A stretch of DNA of 32,344 bases from Synechococcales cyanobacterium GL140_1_metabinner_5_sub (GTDB lineage: Bacteria > Cyanobacteriota > Cyanobacteriia > Cyanobacteriales > Chamaesiphonaceae): positions 1 to 32,344 of the forward strand of contig JANYHM010000117.1 of assembly GCA_025359065.1 (NCBI GenBank), written 5' to 3'. Positions 25,887 through 32,344 of this stretch are shown piece by piece. The notes beneath the pieces are model-generated. The model was not told where the DNA came from. It worked only from the letters and a program-made list of their open reading frames with translations, and ran no database searches. The translations under genes and the position numbers were made by a program. The first letter of the stretch is position 1; each line of letters starts with the position of its first letter.

Positions 25887-25901
25887 TGATAATCATTATT
25901 A
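25887..25901 (+). promoter_or_regulatory. Zur-box-like palindrome upstream of the ZnuA-like gene
   Basis: TGATAATCATTATTA matches the Zur operator pattern TGATAATNATTATCA at all but one defined position. It lies 28 bases before the start codon, where a bound repressor would block transcription. A Fur-type operator looks similar, but the gene product points to zinc. Confidence 0.7.
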
Positions 25902-25929
25902 TTCTCGTAACTTGGGTCGGTATTAAATC

Positions 25930-26910
25930 ATGGCAGCGATCGATTCATTCTTCCCCATGCAACAGCTCTACCACAAGCGAGGGGAAATAGCATCATGCTT
26001 GCTATTCTGCCTAACAGTGGGTGGTTGCACGACCACATCTACACCTCCAACCAGCAAAACTCCTTTAGTAGTAGCGACCACCGATGTACTCTGCAACTTA
26101 GCAAAAACCATTGCCAAAGAAACCGTCGAATTGAGGTGTTTAGTGACAGCCGGGACTGACCCCCACACCTATGCCGTGACCCCCGCCGATCGACGGGCAC
26201 TTGAAACAGCAAGCTTGCTACTCTATGCTGGGCACGGTTTTGAGCCGACAATCATCAAGGCGATCGAAGCCACCAAAAACACGTCACCAAAAGTGGCTGT
26301 CAACGAAGTGGCTGTCCCCAAACCGTTGCAAATAGTCGAAGACGGCAAAACCGAAAGCGATCCACACATTTGGCATGACGCTCAAAACGGAATTAAAATG
26401 GTGAACTCTTTACAGGCTGCCCTGAGCAAAGCTTTCCCAGCTCATGCAGCAACTTACGCCACCAATTCCAAAACTCTCACCACCGAACTTGCTCAAATTG
26501 ATCGCTGGATTAAAGTTCAAATGGCGACGATTCCAGCGAAATCGCGCAAGCTGGTGACTACTCACGATGCCTTGGGCTACTATGGCAAAGCTTATGGCAT
26601 TCCGATCGAAGGCGCTCTCCAAGGACTGAGTACCGAAGAAAAACCCACGCCTACCCAGGTCAAAAAGTTAGTCACCGACATCAAATTATCTGGGGTACCA
26701 GCTATCTTTGCCGAGTCTACAGCCAGTTCTAAGCTACTAGAAACGGTTGCTAACGAAGCAAAGGTGAAGATTTTTACTAATCCCTTATTTGCCGATGGTT
26801 TGGGCGAAGCAGGCAGCGCCGGAGATACTTATCTCAAAATGCTGGTTGCTAATACTAGGGTAATTGCGGAAGGTTTGGGTGGAAAGTTTGAGCCTTTTGT
26901 TCCTAATTGA
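25930..26910 (+). CDS. Zinc ABC transporter substrate-binding lipoprotein (ZnuA-like)
   Basis: A 326-residue protein of the cluster A-I metal-binding family. The N-terminus has a hydrophobic stretch ending VGGC (Cys33), a lipobox. Likely metal ligands are His79 (DPHTY), His146 (DPHIWH), His212 (TTHDALGYY) and Asp289 (FADGLGE). Manganese-type members such as MntC carry Glu where this protein has His212, so zinc is more likely. The usual His-rich loop of many ZnuA proteins is absent; the corresponding segment is short. The protein captures metal in the periplasm and passes it to a ZnuBC permease/ATPase, but no such genes are adjacent. A second in-frame ATG lies at 25957. Zinc repression through the upstream palindrome is inferred. 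Confidence 0.88.
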   Translation: MAAIDSFFPMQQLYHKRGEIASCLLFCLTVGGCTTTSTPPTSKTPLVVATTDVLCNLAKTIAKETVELRCLVTAGTDPHTYAVTPADRRALETASLLLYAGHGFEPTIIKAIEATKNTSPKVAVNEVAVPKPLQIVEDGKTESDPHIWHDAQNGIKMVNSLQAALSKAFPAHAATYATNSKTLTTELAQIDRWIKVQMATIPAKSRKLVTTHDALGYYGKAYGIPIEGALQGLSTEEKPTPTQVKKLVTDIKLSGVPAIFAESTASSKLLETVANEAKVKIFTNPLFADGLGEAGSAGDTYLKMLVANTRVIAEGLGGKFEPFVPN

Positions 26911-27180
26911 ATGGTATCTACAAATTTCTGATATTTGAGATCCATCGTCTTTAAATATCAGTAGCTATGCAATCAGTTTTCTTTGTCAATCTTCAGACCT
27001 TCTAACACAGCAGAATAATCACCATCAGCCCACCCAGCCGCGATCGCCATTTTTAAAGACGTACCAGATATGGCGGGAAACTATTTTTCCTAGAATATTT
27101 GCTATTTCCTTTAGATTGCTTTATTCTCATACATTAGTTTTTCTACATGAAAATTCCATCCGCTTCACTCCAAAGCAGTG
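26911..27180. other. Intergenic region after the ZnuA-like gene
   Basis: A stem-loop follows the ZnuA-like gene: CTGATATTT (26928-26936) pairs with AAATATCAG (26953-26961), without a T-run. On the minus strand a 25-codon frame at 26973-27050 encodes MAIAAGWADGDYSAVLEGL plus six residues and looks protein-like. It may be the leftover C-terminus of a lost gene, since the same frame is open for only eleven codons upstream. Otherwise the stretch is AT-rich with no recognised feature. Confidence 0.35.
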
Positions 27181-27915
27181 TTAGGCATTGCTATCGCCCC
27201 CTAGCTCTCGTTCAATAATTTCCTTGACAAACTCAGGGATAGCTTTTTCCAGATTGAGTGCTCTTTGCTTTAATGTTTCATAGATTTCAACATCATCTCC
27301 TTCCCATAACAGATCTACTCTCCTAACTTGACGCATTGCAATATGGGCATAGTTTTCTGGGTATGCCCAGTAGCATGATAAGCAAATAGATTTATCTTTA
27401 ACACCACTCCAATTGTCGCAGTGTTCGCAAGACCAAGATTTTGCTCTATTTGCTGAACCGCAAAGTAACATGAAGTTTTCTGGCTCTAAATCTGGTTCGC
27501 CGTCAACTTCAAAAGGAACACGGTGATCGATTTGCAATTCACGTTCACTAACTTCCTCCAGATAAATAAAGCATTTGCATCCGTACTGCCGAATCAATTC
27601 ATCTTTAATTTGTTTTGACAAACCTGTTCTACCAGCAAATCTAGAGAATCTAGCTTTGCTGACATCTCCAAATCTATAAGCAGCTATTTTTCTACCGTCG
27701 CTTCCTGTTACTCGAAAAGTTTCTAGAGGAATGCCATTTTCTCGAACATCTCTAGCAGCCCTTGGAGGATGGTTATAGCCATATGTTTTCTTTAAGTCTT
27801 CAGTAGTAATAAAACCATATTGCAAAATATGATCGATAACCGCTTTTGGTCTTTTTGCGGTCACTGACTGACAAAGTTGCACGAAATCATCGGGTAGCTG
27901 TTGAGAAGTGTCCAT
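27181..27915 (-). CDS. HNH-type restriction endonuclease
   Basis: A 244-residue protein. The N-terminal part (about 20-85) looks like a small helical DNA-binding domain with ITTEDLKKTYGYNHPPRAARD. The HNH nuclease module is ELQIDHRVPFE (Asp130-His131), PENF (Asn147) and SANRAKS (Asn156). Cys113/Cys115 and the pairs C163-x-x-C166 and C178-x-x-C181 could form a structural zinc site. It overlaps the 3' end of the adenine methyltransferase gene by 29 bases, the usual sign of a type II restriction-modification pair in which the methyltransferase is made first. The recognition sequence cannot be read from the protein. No truncation is seen. Confidence 0.85.
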   Translation of the reverse strand: MDTSQQLPDDFVQLCQSVTAKRPKAVIDHILQYGFITTEDLKKTYGYNHPPRAARDVRENGIPLETFRVTGSDGRKIAAYRFGDVSKARFSRFAGRTGLSKQIKDELIRQYGCKCFIYLEEVSERELQIDHRVPFEVDGEPDLEPENFMLLCGSANRAKSWSCEHCDNWSGVKDKSICLSCYWAYPENYAHIAMRQVRRVDLLWEGDDVEIYETLKQRALNLEKAIPEFVKEIIERELGGDSNA

Positions 27916-28825
27916 GCTTTTCTAAGAGAGTCAATTGCTTTGGTGCTTTGATAATATAGCTTGTCAGATCTAAAAATTGTCGGCTTATTAAATTTGGAGA
28001 CAAGTACAAAGACTCTATAGTTGTTTCCTCTCTACCTAGTAGTGTTGACTGTGAAGATCGCCCAACTTCAATTTCGATTCTCTTGAGTTCTAAGCTTTCG
28101 GGTAATACTTGGCCGAAAGTTTTACTGCCTAATCTGCCATCATAACTAATTGCAAATGCTATTCCTTCTTGATTTAGATGCTTAAGAGCTAAAACGAAAT
28201 CTTCAAAGTCAATTCCAGAGAAATATCTTGAATCTTTATTTCCACACACACCTTGATAAGGGGGATCCATATAAACAAAATCATTCTTTTGGACTTTGGT
28301 TAATACCTCCCTATAATCTAAGCATGTAAACTGGCATTTTCCTTTCAGAAGTCTGGACACCCCTTCTATATTTTTTCTCATGGTTGCAGGCTGCGTTCCT
28401 TTTCGTCTTTTGTCAGGGCTTTGATTAAATAAACCTTCAGAATTATAACGAACAGCCCCCTTGACACATCTTGCAAGTAAATATAGAAATAACTTTGGAT
28501 CGTTTGTTTCATTGAATTTTTTTCTGACTTCAAAATAATGACCGATCGAATCAGAATGTTGTTCGCCCCATATATCTGCATATGCGTCTGCTATGTCATC
28601 TGGATTCTCTATAATCAGATTGAACAATTCAATAAGCGGCTTATTTAAATCATTTAACCAAAAATTTCCAGCACTTTGCTCGGCAGCAGTAGCGATACTA
28701 ATTGCCGCAGTTCCAGAGAAAGGCTCCACCAAGCGTCCTACTTGGTTAGGCAGAAATCTGAGAATATGTGCTGCAAGGTTTCGCTTACTACCCTGATATT
28801 GAACTGGATGAGGTAGGTTAGCCAT
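27887..28825 (-). CDS. D12-class DNA N6-adenine methyltransferase
   Basis: A 312-residue enzyme that transfers methyl from S-adenosylmethionine to adenine N6. Motif X is VQYQGSKRNLAAHI near the start, motif I is VEPFSGTAAIS (33-43), and the catalytic DPPY is at 187-190, the order of the alpha (Dam/D12) class. The start is placed at the ATG at 28825, giving MANLPHPVQYQGSK; the open frame extends to 28942 but would then begin inside the psbA terminator. It protects host DNA against the HNH endonuclease encoded by the overlapping downstream gene. The pair sits between the ZnuA-like gene and psbA, so it may be an insertion, although no flanking repeats or integrase were found. Confidence 0.92.
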   Translation of the reverse strand: MANLPHPVQYQGSKRNLAAHILRFLPNQVGRLVEPFSGTAAISIATAAEQSAGNFWLNDLNKPLIELFNLIIENPDDIADAYADIWGEQHSDSIGHYFEVRKKFNETNDPKLFLYLLARCVKGAVRYNSEGLFNQSPDKRRKGTQPATMRKNIEGVSRLLKGKCQFTCLDYREVLTKVQKNDFVYMDPPYQGVCGNKDSRYFSGIDFEDFVLALKHLNQEGIAFAISYDGRLGSKTFGQVLPESLELKRIEIEVGRSSQSTLLGREETTIESLYLSPNLISRQFLDLTSYIIKAPKQLTLLEKHGHFSTATR

Positions 28826-28899
28826 CGTAATAGAAGAACAAATGTGCTTACATGAGTTTACCATGAGATTTAAAATATGTTGCTCAACCATTAGGCAAC

Positions 28900-28921
28900 A
28901 AAAAACCCCTCTCGTGAGGGG
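28900..28921 (-). terminator. psbA terminator
   Basis: On the minus strand CCCCTC pairs with GAGGGG around a four-base loop (28906-28921), followed by TTTTTT (28900-28905), 25 bases after the psbA stop. Confidence 0.9.
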
Positions 28922-28945
28922 ATTCTGTTTATCAGAAGTCAAAAA

Positions 28946-30028
28946 TTAACCGTTGATGGAAGGAGCAGTTAAAGCTACAGGAGTTGCTTCACCAGCAGCC
29001 AAGTCTAGTGGGAAGTTGTGAGCGTTGCGCTCATGCATTACTTCCATACCTAAGTTGGCGCGGTTGATGATATCAGCCCAAGTGTTGATCACGCGTCCTT
29101 GAGTATCAATTACCGAAGAGTTGAAGTTGAAACCGTTAAGGTTGAATGCCATGGTGCTTACACCTAGAGCAGTGAACCAAATTCCAACTACAGGCCATGC
29201 ACCCAACAAGAAGTGCAAAGAGCGAGAGTTGTTGAAAGAAGCATATTGGAAAATCAAACGACCGAAGTAGCCATGAGCTGCAACGATGTTGTAAGTTTCG
29301 CCTTCTTGACCAAACTTGTAACCGTAGTTTAAAGATTCAACTTCAGTTGTTTCACGAACCAAAGAAGAAGTTACCAAAGAACCGTGCATAGCAGAGAACA
29401 AAGAACCACCAAATACGCCAGCTACTCCCAACATGTGGAACGGGTGCATCAAAATGTTGTGCTCAGCTTGGAATACGATCATAAAGTTGAAAGTTCCGCT
29501 GATACCCAAAGGCATACCGTCAGAGAAAGAACCTTGACCGATTGGATAGATTAAAAATACTGCGGTGGCTGCTGCTACAGGAGCAGAGTAAGCAACACAG
29601 ATCCAAGGGCGCATACCTAGACGGTAAGAAAGTTCCCACTCACGACCCATGTAACAGAAGATTCCGATCAAGAAGTGGAATACTACTAGTTGGTAAGGGC
29701 CGCCGTTGTACAACCACTCGTCTAAGGAAGCTGCTTCCCAGATTGGGTAGAAGTGAAGACCAATTGCGTTAGATGAAGGAATTACTGCGCCAGATATGAT
29801 GTTGTTTCCGTACATCAATGAACCTGCTACAGGCTCCCGGATACCGTCGATGTCTACTGGAGGTGCTGCGATGAAGGCAACGATGAAGCAGATGGTTGCT
29901 GAAAGCAAGGTTGGAATCATAAGTACGCCGAACCAGCCTACATAAAGGCGGTTCTCTGTGGATGTTACCCATCCGCAGAAGCGATCCCATGCGTTGGCGC
30001 TTTCGCGCTGCTGTAAGATTGTGGTCAT
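28946..30028 (-). CDS. psbA: Photosystem II reaction-centre protein D1
   Basis: A 360-residue thylakoid membrane protein that binds P680, pheophytin, QB and the Mn4CaO5 cluster. All key residues are present: Tyr161 (redox-active), Asp170, Glu189, His190, His198, His215, Ser264 and His272 in the QB pocket, and the cluster ligands His332, Glu333, Asp342 and Ala344. A 16-residue C-terminal extension after Ala344 is removed by CtpA. Residue 130 is Glu, the form found in high-light (D1:2-type) copies, which speeds charge recombination safety compared with Gln130. A consensus promoter lies upstream and a terminator downstream, so it is a single-gene unit. Cyanobacteria usually carry several psbA copies; only one is in the window. 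Confidence 0.99.
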   Translation of the reverse strand: MTTILQQRESANAWDRFCGWVTSTENRLYVGWFGVLMIPTLLSATICFIVAFIAAPPVDIDGIREPVAGSLMYGNNIISGAVIPSSNAIGLHFYPIWEAASLDEWLYNGGPYQLVVFHFLIGIFCYMGREWELSYRLGMRPWICVAYSAPVAAATAVFLIYPIGQGSFSDGMPLGISGTFNFMIVFQAEHNILMHPFHMLGVAGVFGGSLFSAMHGSLVTSSLVRETTEVESLNYGYKFGQEGETYNIVAAHGYFGRLIFQYASFNNSRSLHFLLGAWPVVGIWFTALGVSTMAFNLNGFNFNSSVIDTQGRVINTWADIINRANLGMEVMHERNAHNFPLDLAAGEATPVALTAPSING

Positions 30029-30086
30029 TTAATAATTCCGGTATGTATGTGTTTCTTGCGAAACGGGTTTGTCTTTATACTTCCTC

Positions 30087-30115
30087 ATATTAGAACCTTA
30101 ATTACGGTATGTAAA
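30087..30115 (-). promoter_or_regulatory. psbA promoter
   Basis: On the minus strand TTTACA (30110-30115) and TAATAT (30087-30092) are separated by exactly 17 bases, a sigma70-type promoter. Transcription would start near 30080 and give a leader of about 50 bases before the ATG at 30028. Confidence 0.7.
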
Positions 30116-30267
30116 GAAAACCGCCATTCGATAAAAGTATCACTCTCATCAGTTTTAGTTATACATTGAGATGGTCGGGTCAACATTGAACAAGTGCAAT
30201 CCATTTTGCTTAGCTACTTGGAACTGGACTTGATCGATTCTAGCGAAACAGTAATTGATGATTTCAA

Positions 30268-31617
30268 CTAAACTGCTACGGCTTCTCGAGTACCAGCAAC
30301 TTCATCGATCGCCGCCAAAGATCTATCCCGATAGGCACCATAGCGCTCTGGCTTGCCCTTAATTTTGACCGGCAGCTCTGGCAAGATGCCAAAATTAGGC
30401 GGCATGGGCTGAAAATACTTAGGAGCCGCCGAGCTAATAAACTCAAACAGCGCACCCATCATTGCATGAGCTGAAATAGTCAAAGTCTCTTTGCCCAAAG
30501 CCAAACGTGCGGCATTAGTTCCGGCTAACCAGCCACCTGCTGCTGCCGCAGTATAGCCTTCTGTACCAGTAATTTGCCCTGCCGCCAACAGCGTCGGACG
30601 AGTTCTAAATTGCAGTGAAGGCTGCAATAAGTTGGGTGAGTTAATAAACGTATTGCGGTGCATCACGCCCAAGCGCACAAACTCGGCATTTTCCAAGCCA
30701 GGAATCAGCCGAAAAATTCGTTTCTGCTCACCCCACCGCAAATTAGTCTGGAAACCCACCATATTCCACAATTGCCCAGCCTTATCTTCTTGACGGAGTT
30801 GAATTACCGCATAGGGACGTAGAGCCTGGTTTTCGGGGGCACGGAAGTCACCGTGACGGCTATCAAACAAGCCCACCGGTTTGAGGGGGCCGTAGCGCAT
30901 GGTTTCTTCACCGCGCTGTGCCAATTCTTCGATCGGCAGGCAAGCTTCAAAAAACTTCGCTGTATCTCGATCGAAGTCTTTTAATTCGGCTTGCTCGGCG
31001 TTTTTCAATTCATGCCAAAAGTTCACGTACTGCTCTTTATCCATGGGGCAGTTTAGGTAGGCCGCCTCGCCCTTGTCGTAACGAGAGGCAAAGAAAGCCT
31101 TGGTTTGATCGATCGAATCTCCCACAATAATTGGACTGGCGGCATCAAAAAAGCTCAAATATTCCATGCCGGTAATGGTTTGAATATCTGCTGCTAGCTC
31201 TGGAGTGGTCAGGGGACCAGTGGCTAGGACCACAATGCCATCCGCTGGAATTTTGGGCAGCATTTCTCGCTTTAGTTCAATGAGTGGATGTTGAGCGAGG
31301 GTTTGGGTGAGGTCTTGGCTGAAGCGGCCTCGATCGACGGCTAAGGCTCCGCCAGCAGGCACAGCATGTTGATCGGCTTTGCTAATCACGATCGAACCTA
31401 AGCGGCGCAGTTCTTCATGGAGTAATCCGGCAGCTCGATCAGTGGCCTGGGCACCAAAAGAGTTGCTGCACACCAGTTCGGCTAATTCTTCGCTGTGGTG
31501 GGCAGGACTGGTGCGAGTGGGGCGCATTTCATAGAGAGTTACGGGGACTCCGGCTTGGGCGATCTGCCAAGCTGCTTCGGTGCCTGCGATGCCGCCGCCA
31601 ATTACTGTAACTCGCAT
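30268..31617 (-). CDS. trmFO: tRNA (uracil-54-C5)-methyltransferase, folate/FAD-dependent
   Basis: A 449-residue flavoprotein that methylates U54 of tRNA to ribothymidine, using methylenetetrahydrofolate as carbon donor. The FAD-binding Rossmann motif is at the N-terminus, [16 protein letters not shown], and the conserved cysteine is Cys50 in LVCSNSFGA. The C-terminal FAD contact region is [24 protein letters not shown]. Length is normal for the family. The ATG at 31617 is chosen since it begins the Rossmann strand directly (MRVTVIGGG) and AGGT precedes it; the open frame extends 21 codons further to 31680. It stands alone, with psbA downstream on the same strand after its own promoter. Confidence 0.97.
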   Translation of the reverse strand: MRVTVIGGGIAGTEAAWQIAQAGVPVTLYEMRPTRTSPAHHSEELAELVCSNSFGAQATDRAAGLLHEELRRLGSIVISKADQHAVPAGGALAVDRGRFSQDLTQTLAQHPLIELKREMLPKIPADGIVVLATGPLTTPELAADIQTITGMEYLSFFDAASPIIVGDSIDQTKAFFASRYDKGEAAYLNCPMDKEQYVNFWHELKNAEQAELKDFDRDTAKFFEACLPIEELAQRGEETMRYGPLKPVGLFDSRHGDFRAPENQALRPYAVIQLRQEDKAGQLWNMVGFQTNLRWGEQKRIFRLIPGLENAEFVRLGVMHRNTFINSPNLLQPSLQFRTRPTLLAAGQITGTEGYTAAAAGGWLAGTNAARLALGKETLTISAHAMMGALFEFISSAAPKYFQPMPPNFGILPELPVKIKGKPERYGAYRDRSLAAIDEVAGTREAVAV

Positions 31618-31917
31618 ATTCTGACCTGCCGCTGTGATGTCTAAATATCTGTTGGTACTGCCCATCTCAAAATAACGCACTTTTGGGTACTCAGAGCGTA
31701 TTTGAATTGGCGTTTCTTAATGTTGATATGGCAAGCGCCAAAGTGGTTAAGAGAGAGTAAGGAGATAATCGATCAAGCTTTAACCATAGCAACTGCCAAG
31801 TGTCTTAATTGCTTTGGCGGCTGCTATGACTGGGTTCTTCAGCTATAAAGTGCAGGCGTAGTATGAAAATGTTATGCTACGATCCGAGGGTAGGAAAAAG
31901 TGGCTTAGTTCAACATC
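31618..31917. other. Divergent intergenic region with a perfect-arm hairpin
   Basis: 300 bases between trmFO and the right-edge gene. A symmetrical hairpin spans 31785-31828: CATAGCA pairs with TGCTATG and, after a three-by-three internal loop, GCCAA pairs with TTGGC around a 14-base loop. It lacks a T-run. It could be an operator, a small mobile repeat or an RNA structure. Promoter elements are not clear on either strand. Confidence 0.4.
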
Positions 31918-32344
31918 ATGGTTACAAACAAATTTCTGGTATCAATCGTTGCATTTATCACAATTGTTCCGATAGTTAATAGTATTTATATTGATCGGGC
32001 TAATGCTAATCCAACAAAGCAAGAATCTGATGCCGAAATCGATCAACGCAAAGCTCAAGAAGTGTTTAGAACACCACTGAGCGAATTTCAAAGATCCCAA
32101 TATGGAGATTCAGACGAGACAAGACTAAAATTAATCACCAGGAAATGGGAGAACATTGTTGATGCGGCTGGGCTACATACTCTTCTGAATAAAAACAAAC
32201 AAGCTTATACCCGCTTGGAATTTCATTTTGAAACTGGGATGAGTAGTTCTTCTATTAAAGAATTGTTTGCGCCAGAAAACCGAACAGACCTGCAGCGGAT
32301 ATTGAGGTGTAATGTAGTTCCATTGGCACTTTCGAAGGCTAACA
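31918..32344 (+). CDS. Secreted protein of unknown family, cut by the right edge
   Basis: The frame opens with ATG at 31918 and runs without a stop to the end of the window, giving 142 codons. The N-terminus is a signal peptide with a Lys near the start, a hydrophobic stretch (about 6-22) and likely cleavage at ANA-N (residue 31). The mature part is hydrophilic, with segments such as LITRKWENIVDAAGLHTLL and YTRLEFHFETG. I do not recognise it. The C-terminus is missing, so no family should be assigned from this fragment. Confidence 0.7.
   Translation, partial: MVTNKFLVSIVAFITIVPIVNSIYIDRANANPTKQESDAEIDQRKAQEVFRTPLSEFQRSQYGDSDETRLKLITRKWENIVDAAGLHTLLNKNKQAYTRLEFHFETGMSSSSIKELFAPENRTDLQRILRCNVVPLALSKAN

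Noticed and set aside
28826-28942. N-terminal extension of the methyltransferase
   Set aside because: It would start inside the psbA terminator and adds residues absent from the family; the ATG at 28825 begins just before motif X.
30116-30267. 39-codon minus-strand frame before psbA
   Set aside because: It overlaps the psbA promoter and has no ribosome-binding site.

Overview
The window is chromosomal DNA from a cyanobacterium. It carries psbA (photosystem II D1), two Tic22-family genes, a split DnaE polymerase ending in the N-half of a naturally split intein, a VTE6/DUF92-type gene, and frequent CGATCG/GCGATCGC (HIP1-like) octamers. I cannot name the genus. No rRNA, tRNA, CRISPR array or intact transposon was found.

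Layout. (1) 1-9.2 kb is the least ordinary part. A vWA-domain lipoprotein gene (minus strand) is divergent from a tight five-gene plus-strand set: a four-helix membrane protein, a tubulin/FtsZ-superfamily protein, a 1077-residue protein with a C-terminal actin/Hsp70-type ATPase domain, a zinc-ribbon coiled-coil protein, and a membrane-anchored coiled-coil protein. The last two share a related C-terminal domain of about 90 residues. The set ends in a clear terminator and looks like a multicomponent NTP-driven, membrane-associated machine with both a tubulin-like and an actin-like subunit.

(2) 9.3-15.1 kb is mostly housekeeping. It holds a DUF92 (phytyl-phosphate-kinase-like) gene and a single-repeat UPF0016 cation-exchanger gene behind an unusually structured leader, then trpB, a SUI1/eIF1-like gene, and dnaE-N with its split intein. 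(3) 15.3-19 kb has an AAA ATPase fused to a PD-(D/E)XK-like domain and a tandem pair of Tic22-like secreted proteins. (4) 19-25.8 kb has htpG, a WecG/TagA/CpsF glycosyltransferase, a small secreted protein, and a coupled pair made of a GH116 beta-glucosidase and a degenerate ADP-ribosylglycohydrolase-like protein.

(5) 25.9-32.3 kb has a zinc-binding ZnuA-like lipoprotein behind a Zur-box-like palindrome, a type II restriction-modification pair (HNH nuclease and D12-class adenine methyltransferase) directly behind the psbA terminator, psbA itself (Glu130 form), trmFO, and a secreted protein cut by the right edge.

Several starts are placed downstream of the longest open frame where ribosome-binding sites or family N-termini require it (dnaE, the AAA ATPase, the methyltransferase, trmFO, the second Tic22, the zinc-ribbon protein, SUI1, and the ADP-ribosylglycohydrolase-like gene).
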